DNA of 64,000 nt, from assembly GCF_043641665.1 (NCBI RefSeq), contig NC_092195.1, forward strand, positions 16,583,774 to 16,647,773. Direction: 5' to 3'. Positions 24,027 through 36,333 of this stretch are shown here, piece after piece. Under the pieces are notes generated by a model that searched no databases, had not been told where the DNA came from, and saw only the letters and a program-made list of their open reading frames with translations. How positions within the stretch are numbered: the first letter of the stretch is position 1; every line of letters begins with the position of its first letter. The translations under genes and the position numbers were made by a program. The stretch is from Enoplosus armatus. Taxonomy: Eukaryota > Chordata > Actinopteri > Centrarchiformes > Enoplosidae.

Positions 24027-24203
24027 AATAGTCCGACATTTTTGGAAATACACTTATAACTGGAAACGGCGAAGCAGCTAGCTTGGCTCTGTCCAGCAGT
24101 TACAAAATCTGCCTACCAGCGCCTCTAAAGACTATTAATTATATTGTTGTTTTATGTTTATTTAATCTGTGCAGAAACTGAAGTGTAAAAACAAAATTAT
24201 GGT
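24027..24203 (+). mobile_element. Foldback MITE family A, internally deleted copy
   Basis: The start AATAGTCCGACATTTTTGG is followed by AAATACACTTATAACTGG, where the sequence jumps from the terminal repeat to an inner region. It continues AGCTAGCTTGGCTCTGTCC and CCTACCAGCGCCTCTAAAG, as in the copy at 3674-4270. The order shows an internal deletion and loss of the right half. Confidence 0.7.
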
Positions 24204-24649
24204 GTTACGTATTTATCTAAAACCAAACCAAATGACTGGTTGATATTTATGTCCTTGTGTAGAGAAGCCCTCCTGAGTTCTCTTGGAGAGAGCGAGTGTC
24301 TCCTGAAGGCAAGGACAAAAAAAAAAAAAGATCATTATAGTTTGAGATGTGTGTTTGACATTGCACGGTCGGTTAAGACACACAACTGTTTATCCTTGCA
24401 ACAGTTTCAGCCGGTGCTGCACTACAAACTATTCTGCTGTTGGAGTGTGATGCATCATTTCCACAACAAACATCGTGGCTTGCTCGTCATTATGATGCAT
24501 CTTTGATCGACATTAAGGACAAAGAGAACATCCTCTGTCTTCACAGTCTTTTGTTAGGAATCATACTTCAGCCATTAGACATTATATCAAATATGTCACG
24601 GAGGACACAATAGCACATAAGTATGTAAATTGAGAAAGAGCCAGTGAAT

Positions 24650-24885
24650 GAGGAAATTCCTTCCTCCACTGCTGTCTGGCACACCTGGCTCGCTAAGGAG
24701 CTCATTTTGAAGCCCAGGATTAGGCCTAATTACTGCTTTAATTAGCGAGTCGCTGAGGGCCGCATCCCACCCCGCCGCCACCGCCAACAGCACGCAGCAC
24801 CATCAGACCGGGTGGCCGAGGAGGGAGTAGATCAAATGAGATCTAATTGATGGCAGCTTAACATCATAAAAGCTGACGATTGGGG
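24650..24885. other. Candidate conserved regulatory island
   Basis: The most compositionally distinct block of the window: GC-rich with AT-rich homeodomain-type sites (CCTAATTACTGC, TTTAATTAGCGAG) and GCCGCCACCGCC. An inverted 8-mer pair, CTCGCTAA (24689-24696) and TTAGCGAG (24742-24749), is included. Frames through it are short and unrecognised. Similar look is typical of vertebrate conserved non-coding enhancers, but only alignment to other fish could show this. Confidence 0.3.
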
Positions 24886-25019
24886 AGGCTGGTGCTCAGC
24901 TGAGTCAAGTCAAAACAGAAGAGTTGGGGGGGGGGCTCATTCATATTTAATGGGAGTTTTCAAAGGCGAAAGTGAATACTGAGGAATAATTAGCAAGTGT
25001 GTCACTCAAGAAGAAGGAC

Positions 25020-25021
<2 letters not shown>

Positions 25022-25081
<60 letters not shown>
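25022..25081. repeat. (TG)n microsatellite
   Basis: 60 bp of TG dinucleotides with a single CG interruption near 25055. Confidence 0.98.
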
Positions 25082-25529
25082 ATCAGTAGCAACAGTGGAC
25101 ATAAAATGTCCCATAAAAATATTAATTTCCCCTGAGGTCATCAAAAAAGTGATGGTAATCTTTTTTTTTTTTCCTCTTTCAGTGTAAGTAGAGCTTGAGT
25201 TTGCTGTTGACGTCTATGCTTAGCGACATTCACACTACTTATTATGCAAGCTTACATCAAATGAACATGGCATGAAATAAATGAAATTATCTTGAAGCAT
25301 CCTCCCCTGCGGTGTGCATTCTTAAAAGTGATTGGAGTCAAAAAATATTAATTTCTTTCACTCCAAACGTCAAGTAATCACTGCAGCATGTGTCAGACTT
25401 CTGCGATGGATTTTACAGATTGAAAAATAATTAGCAGAGCACCCTCGAGGTCTGGATAACCCCCATCATAGTAGCTGTGGAAAAATCACTTACATGGCCA
25501 TTTCCTTTGGGATGAAATTCATTCTGGAC

Positions 25530-25552
25530 TTACTGAGTTAATAACTCAGTAA
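25530..25552. other. 23-nt near-perfect palindrome
   Basis: TTACTGAGTTA and TAACTCAGTAA are exact reverse complements separated by a single A. This may be a binding site for a dimeric factor, or chance. The sequence around it is AT-rich and not recognised. Confidence 0.6.
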
Positions 25553-26329
25553 TTACATAGCCTTCTGGTGATACTAATGCTGACCATAGAGGGCTAAAGA
25601 GATAGACCAACTGACTAACAGACTGACTGACAGACAGAGATGGGCCATCCAGTAATAGAGCTGGCTGGAGTTGGTTTTATGGCCTCATCTTAATGGCTTT
25701 CAGAGGACGAGGCTGTTTGGCTGTCTGGTAGACAGAACGTCTGGACTTCTTCTCTAATAACTCCCACTGTAAAGAGTTCCCAGAACCTTGCCGGCTGTGG
25801 GATATAATAATGGACTGATACAAGCTTTTGTTTATGGGTATTGACAAAGATTATAACGTATGACCACAGCTTGCAATAAACCACGTATTAACAAGGCAAA
25901 AGCTTCTGTTAAAATATAGCTGATCATTATGATATAACAATAAAAACTAAAATGCTTTATGACTTCTAAAAGGATCCAAAGATACATGAAAGAAAAAGAA
26001 AAATACTCTTTAAATCTCTCTAATATATCATTGCAGAACTGTCCAGTCACTTAACTAATTCAAGAGGATTCATCATGTAATACTGTACATTTTGATTGAA
26101 TTCTGATAACGTGTTTGCTGTTGGATCCCTAATAGACTTTCTGACAAGTGAATCCATCATGTCATGTGATAATTGATTAGAAGCAGTGGTGTTGTCACAT
26201 TTCCTAAAGAATCAATGGATGGTCATTTTTAAAAAATCCGATTTACCTTTTCAAGGTCGCAGACACACTATAACGTCCATACTGTGCTTTAGGATGTCTT
26301 TTATTTTCTAACTTGCCTGCTCCAGAATC

Positions 26330-27000
26330 TACAGCGGGGTATAGAGTTATAGGTTGCCACTCTACACCCAGCTAAAACTACTGCAGTTAATACCACAACT
26401 CTTAAATAAATCCTACCTCCATGAAGATTATATGTTTGGTTTTTGTTGCAACCTTTTTAAAGAGGTGTTGATTCATCTCTATGGTCATTTTGGATGCCAT
26501 AGTTTGTGGTGCTGTTACATTGTCTTGAGTTAAACTGACATTTAGTCTACCCATGTACATTTTGTCATATATTTACCACTAAAACTCTTAAATACTAGGA
26601 TATGCTATTCCCAACACGTGTTGTGTAACGTATATTGGGTAAATTGAAGAGATTACACAAGAAAGAGACAGATACCGGACCGAAATATAGCCATGCATCT
26701 GCATCTACAATAGCTATAAGAAGAAACTGGTGCAAAAGACAAAAAAAAAAAAAGAGTCAAAGAAAATATTTTTGACAATTGGGAGATAGTTTGTGGTGTT
26801 GTTGAATGGTGTTGCATTATACTGAGATGGGAATAAATGCTTTATGCTTTTCTAAACAACTGTTGTGTAATGACTTGGGAACACTGAAGAGATCATACAA
26901 GCTTTCTGCCCTTCGTTATGAAATAATACCGAGACAGACACCTGAATAAAATATTGCTTGTAGCAAAACAAAAAGCTATAACATGAAATGTAAAGCAGAT
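26330..27000. repeat. Decayed MITE with internal imperfect duplication
   Basis: The left part (CCTACCTCCATGAAGATTAT, then TTTTTGTTG) parallels the element at 17014. AGTTTGTGGTG occurs at 26501 and 26788. TTGTGTAA occurs at 26621 and 26863. GAAGAGATTACACAAG (26646) parallels GAAGAGATCATACAAG (26886). The three pairs are in the same order, 287, 242 and 240 bp apart, so this looks like an old tandem duplication with indels. Confidence 0.5.
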
Positions 27001-27365
27001 CCTGCAAAAAAAACAAGAACGTTTATACACGTCTGACTAACCTATGACAACTATTTGATCTGTTATGCTGTCTTTGTACAACTGCCACATGTTGCTGCTT
27101 TCAAATGTAAAAATTAAAAAATACTGTCTCACATACAATACAGCATTACCAGTTCGAATCTTGGCTCCATAAATAACCTTTGAGGATCAGTCAATACCTG
27201 AGCAGGTGGCCGCATTTCTTGTTTTCCCTTTTGGATTCCACAAGTCAGTGAAAACCTTTTCTACACCCCACAGTCATGTATTCACATAAATACTTGGGAT
27301 GAGAGGTTATTGTAATTACTGAGTGAGAGCAGTTTCAAGACGAGCATAGCTTCATGAACTATATC

Positions 27366-27367
<2 letters not shown>

Positions 27368-27405
<38 letters not shown>
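27368..27405. repeat. (AC)n microsatellite
   Basis: 38 bp of AC dinucleotides, followed by CAGCTCAGCTCAGCTGAA, a small tandem and palindromic word. Confidence 0.97.
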
Positions 27406-27406
<1 letters not shown>

Positions 27407-27539
27407 CTCAGCTCAGCTGAACAACCTTGAGGTCAAGGAAGTGGGCTTGCACAGCCCACGGAGGGCTACAGTGAGGTTAAGGACACCCACAGCAGAGGAA
27501 AAGACCATCAATCTGTTTTAGTTCTTTATTCTGTTGTTC

Positions 27540-27840
27540 TTTTTCTTCCCTCTCTCATCCTAACCACCTGACCTTCTCTCTATCCCTCCTCTCCTCTACC
27601 TCTTGACCTCCTCGCAGGGTAGGAGAAAATGAGAAGGAGGGAGAGAGTGGGAGATAAGAAACACACACAGGAACCCCTGCAAATAAACAGGCTAATGTGA
27701 GAAATGAGGGAGGGATGGGAGGATGTGAAGGGCAGAGGGGAGACGGATATCCACAGGAGTCATGGAAACGGGAGGTGGAAGGGAGACACGAGTCTTTTCT
27801 CCCTTTCTCTCTCTCTCCATCTATCTCTTTCTTCCTCTAT
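27540..27840. repeat. CT-rich then GA-rich low-complexity DNA
   Basis: CT-rich sequence (27540-27615) is followed by GA-rich sequence (27620-27790) and CT-rich sequence again (27790-27850). The overlapping 62- and 106-codon frames are largely explained by this. Confidence 0.6.
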
Positions 27841-28141
27841 CAGTCTCCTATGCTCAGATGTGTCAGGGAAAAGCAGATTAGGTGAAGTAAGCCCAGCAGG
27901 TTTCTGGACTCAGCACAGTCAGGCCAAGGCCACCGCTGAGCGCAAGGTCCCCTCCGCTGTAGGGCCCCGCATCACAAAAATGAAGGTGCCCCTTGACATT
28001 TGTGCCTCCATGTTATCTCTTTAATTTCATTCCATCAACTAGGAGATAATCATCTACATGTCCACCTTCTTCCAGGAAAAATCGAACTTTTTTGACATTT
28101 TCTTTGTTTTGCTATTTGCCCTTCATTATGAAATAATACAG

Positions 28142-28212
28142 ACGGGAGCTCTGCCAGAGGAGATCGTAGTGAGCGAGTTAGAGGTGGCTGCCAAAATCAA
28201 GGAAACGCATGA
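28142..28212 (+). other. Candidate 71-nt exon, possibly repeat-derived
   Basis: A pyrimidine-leaning tract with TTTTCTTTGTTTTGC leads to AATACAG (acceptor). The segment reads TGALPEEIVVSELEV then AAKIKETHE and ends at a GTAAGTT donor. It has coding-like composition. However, the acceptor region (TGCCCTTCATTATGAAATAA, 28117 on) recurs almost exactly at 26907, so the acceptor lies in an interspersed repeat. The peptide is not recognised. A transposable-element origin is at least as likely as a real exon. Confidence 0.15.
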
Positions 28213-29775
28213 GTAAGTTAGCGCTACAAAGTAAAAACTAGAAAGCAGGAATCTGGCAGCTCGGTTACAGCACGGGGTGATTTTCACCAATGTGGTTCAT
28301 GTCCACCCAATTCTTTGCAAGGGCAACAGGAAAAAAAAGCCAATGAATAAAAAAAACCTGCCAAATGGACCTTTAAAAGGACTGTCCACCTGGTCTGTAG
28401 TTCTGCACTCAGGGTTCAGCATTCCCGTGTTCCACCTCCTCTGCTGCTTCAATTATTGAGTAAATAACAATCTACAGAACGAGTAAATCGTCAACAAGTG
28501 GCCGTGCCAAATCTTTTATTTCAATTACATAATTGCGTGCACGCGGAGGTTCTTGTGGAGCTCGCCATGCTGTTCACACACTGACTGATGTGTGCGCATC
28601 GAGGATCTGGATCCTTCACTTCCCACTGGCCATGACCTTGAATGATCTTGAAAGAAATAAACATCAGTGTGTAGACGAATCTGAGTACAATCAGTACTTT
28701 CTTTTGTTATTCACATTTGGAATATTTTGATTGTTCTCGTTTTTGTCTCTTCTAAGGCAGGTTGTTCATTTGAAGTCCACTTCCTGATTGAGGCCAGGCA
28801 GTGTAATCACCGTATAGCGCTCAATATGAGGCAGCTGCTGCTATTTGGAATTACTGACCTCCACTAAGTCAGCTTAATTACAGTACAATGGGTGTTTATA
28901 GGGTTTTTTGTAAACATTTCGCTCCCGTCATTACCAGTTGTAGCTAGTTATTCAAATGTTGAAATTCTGTAAGAAATGTAGTCAGCTAATCTTGCAATGA
29001 CCACTTACTGTATGTTTACTTACTGCTGACAGTTATTTTCTACAGATAATGTGTGGGCACATTTAAGCTCCCGTTTATACAATGGCAGTTTCCAGACTGT
29101 GGGCAGAGGAGCCTTTTTGTACGGTTGCCTGTGCAGACATGAGATTTCAGTAAGAAAGGAGCTTTGGAAACTGAAAATGCTACAAGGCTGCCTCCTTCCA
29201 CACATCATCACTTCCAGAAAAGCAAGTTAGCAGGCTTTTACATCTTAACCCCACATCCAGACACAAAGTAAATCCAAATCCCAAGCAAGACGTCCTGCTG
29301 TACAAACGCTGTACCTCAGGCTAGTATTCGGAGGTTCCTGTGCAGAAAGCCTAACCAGCAGTCAGAACAAACCTGTCAGCCATCCCAGCAAGGCCACTGC
29401 ATAATTCACTTCAACTTTCTCCTGATGAAGTTCTCAGAGTTGAAGAGGAAATGGGAAGGAACAGGTCGTGTCATAACATCAGCAAGAAGGTGATCTAATC
29501 AACACCGTAGCTCTCACCTCGCCTCCTTCTCCGTCGCTCTGTTTCTAACTCTTCTCTCAAACACTTTCTTCAAGCGCTGGGACACATACTAACCCCCGTC
29601 ATTTTTTTCTTCATTCCAAATCAATGTCTATCTCCATATCAGTCCCCCTCTCAATATCACTTTGTGCCGCACAGGGTGTATGAAAATCGATGCTGAAAAA
29701 GAGATCGGAGATTAAATTAGAATTGAGCGAAGGACCCTTTCATACAGATATCCACAGAGGAGAATGGGAGGGGTG

Positions 29776-29779
<4 letters not shown>
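28213..29779. other. Stretch with no recognisable gene
   Basis: No repeat family or gene was recognised. A short frame at about 29330-29490 follows a GGTTCCTGTGCAG acceptor-like motif but has no donor and no known domain. Confidence 0.4.

Positions 29780-29809
<30 letters not shown>
29780..29809. repeat. (GT)n microsatellite
   Basis: About 30 bp of GT dinucleotides. Confidence 0.96.
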
Positions 29810-30225
29810 GATCAATGTCCACATGCAGCAGAATGCACTTGTTTGATTAATTAACAAATTAATTGATTTGTTTAAGAGGTTGCTGATGAAGGGCATTTGG
29901 ATGTTAACGGTGACGTTTCACTGTAAAATTGATCATGTTGACACGACTTCTGCATCTTCTCTGAGACGTCACCGAAGCAGGGAAATACTCAGAGGACAGA
30001 CGGAAGCAGATGGAAAGCAGTGATGGAGGGAGAGAGAACAAAGACACAGAGGTACTAACAGTTTCTATATGGCTTTTATCCTGTGATGATTGGCAGAGAA
30101 GGAAGTTAACAAGGCAACTGTGTGTCAAATCCACAATACAGGAGCACAAGGGAGTGTAAAACATTTCTCAGTGCAGCACAAGTGAGAAAGTATAAACCAT
30201 TTTCGGAAAGTGAGCCGTATAATAC

Positions 30226-30350
30226 CTATAAAAAGTATTCAGCCCCATTGGACTTAAATATTGTTGTTCACCCACAGTCCCAACGCAGCTTAAGAGAGCT
30301 TGAGCAGTTTTGTAAAGATGTTCGTGCTGATATAGATCTCTTAAAATGAA
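30226..30350 (+). repeat. Relic of an AAAAGTATTCAGCCCC-type repeat
   Basis: CTATAAAAAGTATTCAGCCC followed by CATTGGACTT resembles the conserved end of a widespread fish element ('TATAAAAAGTATTCA(G/C)CCCCTTGGA'). The next block, GAGCAGTTTTGTAAAGATG, also matches my memory of its interior. The 75-codon frame here (30122-30349) is a product of this relic. Confidence 0.45.
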
Positions 30351-30530
30351 TAAGGAATCCAATGAAAGGTGAAAATCAGTAATGAGCGGCAACAACTTGT
30401 GTTTAAAAACACGTTTCATCCTAAATCATATTTAACATATATAACATATATAGCATACAGATTACATTCACATATTCTAGAAGGTAAAGTGGCTTGAATT
30501 GATATTTTTATGATAACAACGTTAACAAAT

Positions 30531-30640
30531 GACAACGTGAGAGGGGTTGTTCGTCGTGATGAACCTATAGAAAATTATCATCTAAATCTGAAGCTCCCCT
30601 CGGCTTTACGAGGCTTTATAGTGAGTTTCAGTTAGAGAAT
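30531..30640 (+). repeat. Interspersed repeat family C, truncated copy
   Basis: The sequence ACGTGAGAGGGGTTGT, then TGATGAACCTATAGAAAATT, matches 60649-60690 (ATGTGAAAGGAGTCGCTTGT, then TGATGAACCTATAAAGAATT). Both continue to GAGTTTCAG. The copy is broken off soon after that. The longer copy is at 60641-61081. Confidence 0.6.
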
Positions 30641-30689
30641 ATTGGATGGACGACATTAGGTTTTGTCTTAAACTGCTTTGGTTAAGGTT

Positions 30690-30800
30690 TGGTTAGATTT
30701 AGGGACATGGGACCATGGTTTGGTTAAAAATGACTACTTTGTTAAGGGACAGAAACCAACATTTCAACCAACCAACGTTCCTTTCTTTTTGAACGTTGAT
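30690..30800 (+). repeat. Possible repeat rich in GGTTAGG-like words
   Basis: TTTGGTTAAGGTTTGGTTAG, then ACTACTTTGTTAAGGGACAG resembles the 'CCTAAACCTAACCAAGTAGTTTTG' module common in perch-like fish repeats, in reverse orientation. Related modules are at 39771-39945 and 43860-44220. Confidence 0.35.
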
Positions 30801-33800
30801 TTTGTCTGAAGCTCATAGAGAGCATCACATGTGACTCAAGTGTTTAATGCTTAACCTCTCGTGCTTTGTCCTTGTTCGTCAGGGTTTTCCACAGTTCAAA
30901 GTAAGTCAAACTGAACACTTATGAACTTTAAAGCTTCAGGGACCCTGATCAGGAATAAGTGCTTAATGACCATGTGTCCTGCTTGAACTACCACAAGCAC
31001 TATTTTATGAAAACAGATACTAATTTGTCATTCCCATTACATTGTCAGTCACAAATAGCTTTGCATGATGGTATGGACATAATACTCCTGGTCTGATGAT
31101 CCATCATTGCACTTGTTACTTGTTACTGTGTAGAAAAAAAACGTAATTTAAGTTCCTGGACAGAGACCTTTTCAATGAAAGCACACAAGAGGAACACTGA
31201 AGGAGATGCAGCAAATGATTTTCGATTGATTAGAAACTGTAACTTTATTGACATGAAGTCTTGTGCCCAGGATATTTGTGATTTTCATTTCAATCCATCT
31301 TTCTCCCTCTTAGCATAAACAAAACAACAGGACAACATGATTAAAATGACAGATGAACAACAACGTGGATTTAGGCCATGTTACAACATCATCTGTGAAG
31401 CCCTGTACAGTCAGTTTGTGACTGCATGACTACACCGCACCAGGGCCAAATCATATTTATTACTTCTTATTTGTTTTGCTTTTAACCTGCTTTTCTCAGG
31501 TACAGCAAATGCAACGTTGACGTCAGTGTTGGCGTGCTACCATGATGCAGTAAATCCCTCTTATATAGAGTTCTGTGCAGATCCAAACAACCTCAAAACA
31601 TGACTGGCTAAGGTTTAATGGAGCTGAAGAAAAAGGGAACATTTAGAGACAAAGGCAGAAAGAGAAAGAAAGTCAGAGAAGGTGTGTGTTATGAGGACTT
31701 GCCCTGGGCAGAAGTGTGACCTGTAAACTTGCAGAACTTTACCCGAAAGAAATCAAAGTTGAGAAAGTAAATTCTCTGGTGGCCTGTGCTGGCTGCCTGT
31801 CTGTTGTCGCAGCTGGCTGGACATGAGTCTCTGAAATTCAAATGCAATAAAGCCAACATGGCACACAAAAAGGCCTCGCCACTGTGCCCCCCAATCACAC
31901 GACAGAGGCATCATAAATCACAGAACTGCGATGTCCAAACTCTTTGACTCAGAGCTTCCTGCAGTAACTCCATTGCAAGGCTGCTTCCTGTAATATTATA
32001 GACAGGAACAACCCTGGATTGAGTACATGCAGGGCGGTTGCCAGGCAGCTGCACCATACTTGTCGCACTTTCTATTTTAACATTCAATTATGGCATGTGT
32101 AAACTATACCTGTTTTTCTTAACTGCATCTCACACTGACTGAAATTTCAAAAAGTAAACTGCTCTTCACATACATGGTTTCCAGTGCAACCAGCTGCTTC
32201 AATCAGCAAACAATGCTATATTGAAATCTTACACACTTAGCAGAAGCTCCCCAAGCACCAAGCCAAGAGCAACATCTGCTGTAAAACTTTTCATTCTGGC
32301 TGTTGTGGTTATTTTGCAAATTCCTGGCTGGATTACGTTCACTGCTGCCAAGTCAGGATGGCGTACAAAGCACAGATCCTTGACTCTTTGTTTTGGTTCA
32401 CTGTCCATACTCTCATCAGGGTCATTACTAGACAGTTGTCACTGTGAACAGTTTACCATGAATAATTTCTCCTAATGTAATCTGAGCTGTTTTATACATC
32501 CTTCAAAATATATTTGCTCGTATAAATAGTTGTGTATTTTTAGGAGACATGGTTGTAATATTCCTCTAATTAACTTAATAACTACAATATGAAAAGCATT
32601 ATTGAACAGACACATGGCGGCCATGATACACTGCCAGAGTGCTGTCTAATATAACAGGCATACACGCCTTTATTGTGAAATGACCTCTTCCCAGCTGTGC
32701 TCTCAGCTATTATACTCCGCTGTGCAGCTACTTAACATTCACTGATAGCAGGCCTCATGTAGCAGCCCTGCTAGCCTGGTGCCCTTTGTTGACTATCTAT
32801 TGTAATTCACTGGTTAAGCCACTGTTTAATACTGGCCTGCTGCCCAGCTCTCCAGTCAGGTCTGGTGAGGTTGCTGCACTCGACCACAATATTGTGTCTG
32901 ATTGACATGAGGATTATTTATACCTTAATCCCTGCAGCCATCCCTAATGACTCTCAGCCTCTTTCCCTCCTGCCCTCCCTTCTCCTTGCCAGCTGGTGAG
33001 GCGTCTGTCTGACTCTCTGATACTTTTTCATAACAGCCTCCTCTCTCTATACAGCTGAGGATGACGGTGCAGACAGTTAAAAAGAAGATAAGGAGAATGA
33101 AAGATAGGCTGATTAAAAGAGAAAAGGAGAAAGAGAAAAGGGACAGAACAATAGTGGCAGAAAATAATCGTAGTATGAGTGTGACAGCAGGTGAAAGGGG
33201 AGATGGAGCGGTGCCACAGAGGAGGAAGATCATGAGAGAGAGAGAGAGAGAAGCAGAGAGATGGACTGATGAAGACCTGAAAGAGACAGGAAATGGATTT
33301 ATATTCACCACTCATTTTGCGCTCCGTTTGACTTTTGGAAGGGAAGCAGATGTGCCTCCGTGCACACGGCAGCCTCTATAGTCGCAAAGTGATTCACAGG
33401 CTTTCAGATGAATATGGAACAAGCCCAGTTCGCCACATTAGCAGGCTCATTTCCCACAGAGAGACAGACATTCAGTCAATCCGTCACTTCTCCACTACTA
33501 TGAAAGACAGAGGGAGGGGGGAGGGAGGAGGGTGGGTGATGGAGAAAAGGGGGGACTGAGAGACAAAATGAGAAACGTAATGAAAGCGACTGAATGACAA
33601 CGGGAGAATGAGAGCGAATGACAGAGTTAGGATAACAAGAGAAGAAGAACGGGATATCTGCGGTGAGTTTGTTTTCTGATGCTCATATCCCCCTGGTTTA
33701 GAGAGATGCTGGAAATAATGGGATCATCTGCATGGAAGAGAGTCTCTGGGATACACGGGTCATGCATTGTGATCAGCGGGTCGGTGTTCAAAGGTAACGA

Positions 33801-35228
33801 GAGGGAAAGGATGGGTTTGTCATTTCTCTTACAAATGCTAGGTGCCTCCTTCAGCGCCACAAACCTCTTGTTGCATGGAAACAGAGCAAATGACTAGTCC
33901 TGCCAGACACTACATACCCAGCAAGCACAAGACAGATGGCAAAATGCAAGAGGTGGCCAAGATCAACATCACTACAAAGTTCCAAAAATATACTACAGTA
34001 CAATGGCACAGTAGAGAAATAAAGTCACACTGACAGCTGGGTAAACTATTTCAAACTGATTTCATAAACCAACGTGCTGTAGATAGCAGGTGGTGAACTT
34101 TGAATGTCTTACACTTTCATTTTGGCCTTATTATAACTGTTCATGGTTTTCAGTGTTTTTCAATGGTTTTCAGGTTATCATATTTACAGCTATTTGACAT
34201 TAAAATGTTTACTAGTAATTGCAAAGCAGTGGTCCGTGTTTTCTTCTTTTTAAAGTTTGCAATGAGTTACTTTGTAAAGAAATGGGGAGAAATTTGGAAG
34301 TAATAGGGGGCATAAAGTAGATGGTAATTAGACCGCGTTGAATGTATTTTGTAAACAACAGAAACCCCCTTTTTCTTTGTTTTCAAGCAGCGGACGTGTT
34401 TTTGCTGTAGTATGCTGTGCATTCTCGATGTCATACAAACAAATTACAACGAGAAGCGAGAGACGAAAACCTTGAATTTTTATTGATGTCACCTTTTAAA
34501 ACCTCATCAGTCATGACCGGGAAAGAAAACAAAAAATAAACATATAAATGAAAAAGATTTTTCATCTTTTAGTTGAGTTGTTAGTATTTGCAAATTTGAC
34601 ACATGCCTTTTTTGTATTGTTTTGTTTTTATTTTACAGTTTAATTGGTATTTATTTAGTTGAAAACCATGATAAATATCTTACTAACCTCAACAATTTGA
34701 AGGGTAGCAAATGGCATACACAATCCAGCTACTCTCCTGATGCCTGCGAGTAATGATCGGATACCAGAGCTCTCTTTTTCCCAAATGTTAAATCTGTATA
34801 TGTCCCTCAAGGTGGATCGCTCACGTCATGGCGATACCCGTTCTGCTTGGTGCATCTGTAATAGCAATCCCCTACGCTACCTTTACTCCCACTTTCAAAT
34901 GGACAATTAAATCTTTTCCTGCTGAACATTCAGTCAAGTAGAAATGGTTAAGAGGATGCAGCAGGAGTGAGATGCAGGATCCCAGATGCTGCTTGCAGCA
35001 TGAACACCCTGGAGCATTTGGCCATAATGCAGATACACTGAAGCAGAAGGTAGCCCCTGTGCAGAGATGGAGATGGGGCTGTGTAAATCCTCAATGCAGC
35101 AAAACAATAGAGCTATCCAATGCGTCACATACTGTGTAATGTACAGTTATACCACCAAGATACCTTATGCAGCAAATGCAGGCAGAAAGCAATCCAGCTG
35201 CCTGATGATGCAGCAGCAAGCAATACAT

Positions 35229-35232
<4 letters not shown>
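30801..35232. other. Long stretch with no recognisable gene
   Basis: About 4.4 kb has no named repeat or gene. Unrecognised frames include 32221-32475 (84 codons, plus) with a hydrophobic stretch LFILAVVVILQIPGW that could pass for a membrane segment. GA-rich DNA at about 33060-33260 and 33490-33660 produces overlapping Arg/Glu/Lys-rich frames on one strand and Ser/Leu-rich ones on the other. AT-rich DNA fills 34100-34700. Confidence 0.4.
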
Positions 35233-35269
<37 letters not shown>

Positions 35270-35440
35270 CTGAAAATACTCTATATACACCCACACATTC
35301 CCACAGATGTACACACACTTTTTTGTTACTGTCGTCTCCGTCTCTCTTTCACATACAGATAAACACACAAACAGCAAACACATACAGACAGCTGGTACAC
35401 ACACACACCCAAACTGACTCACACACACACACACACACAT
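35233..35440. repeat. CA-rich cluster with two (AC)n arrays
   Basis: AC arrays lie at 35233-35270 (one CG interruption) and 35419-35439, joined by CA-rich sequence. Frames here are Thr/His or Cys/Val artefacts. Confidence 0.93.
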
Positions 35441-35563
35441 TCACATTTAGGGCACACATACCAACTCCTATAGGGAGCAGAAGCTTGCACCTGAAAAATT
35501 ACTATACTGCTGACACACCAACATCAACTGTCTGCATGAGGAAATGGGGGAGACGGGGGGGAG

Positions 35564-35568
<5 letters not shown>

Positions 35569-35614
<46 letters not shown>
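35569..35614. repeat. (GA)n microsatellite
   Basis: 46 bp of AG dinucleotides, preceded by G-rich GGGGGAGACGGGGGGGAGG. Frames of 68-143 codons across it are Arg/Glu or Ser/Leu artefacts. Confidence 0.97.
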
Positions 35615-35618
<4 letters not shown>

Positions 35619-36271
35619 CAGATGGAAGAGAGACAAGAAGGGAATGATGGAAAGGAAAAGCAGATACAGACAAAGCAACAGTGTTTTGTCAACAGAAACA
35701 AGTGTCATTCAGCACTGCCCATCACCCCTGCAGCCATACAACATTTCTGTCTAACACATAAAGATCACATTTTTGAGATGAAATTGTTGTCTCATAATTT
35801 CCGTTTTGTTCTCCAGTTATTGTTTAAGTTGAAACGGGTGAAACCGACAGCATGCTGTTTACTAAAGCATGCGACAGTAGCTTGCTTGATATACATGAAC
35901 GAGATCTGCTGACCACTTTAAAACAGAGCTTAATCTCGCCGTACATTTAAATCCACTGATCGATAACACAGTTGGCAGCGCAAACTGTACTGCTACAGCA
36001 TGTTTTTTAAATAGGTGATACAAAAGCACTGTAATCATTTGCAGAGCTTTTAATATAAAGTAATACAGTACAGTGACGGGTTACTTATTAAAGTAAGTAA
36101 TAAAGTAAATTAGCCCGGAGCTTTTAAATATAACTACTAATAGCACACAAAAGGCCTATGAGAGCACCATCATAATACTGTTGTGGAAAATTTACCTCCA
36201 TGAAAAATCTCTGTAATACTACTTTGTATTAAATTATTATTAGCTCTGTGATTTTAATATTCTCTGTGTGT

Positions 36272-36333
36272 GTAATGAACTTTGAATTTGCCTGGTGCCT
36301 GAAATGTGCTCCATAAATAAACCTTGCCCTGTC
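36272..36333 (+). mobile_element. LINE 3' tail fragment (L2/Rex1-like)
   Basis: TGAACTTTGAATTTGCCTGG then GAAATGTGCTCCATAAATAA and ACCTTGCCCTG. From memory, many fish L2/Rex1-type LINEs end with 'ACTTTGAATTGCCTTGTTGCTGAAATGTGCTATACAAATAAAATTGCC'. Only the untranslated tail remains; no coding part is seen upstream, as expected for 5'-truncated copies. Confidence 0.6.

Noticed and set aside
27145..27175. Second B-box-like word (AGTTCGAATCTTGG)
   Set aside because: No A-box or SINE body is visible around it.
32221..32475. 84-codon frame with a hydrophobic segment
   Set aside because: No recognised family, no splice signals, chance length.
35323..35912. 122- and 143-codon frames
   Set aside because: They are driven by CA and GA microsatellites (Thr/His and Arg/Glu runs).
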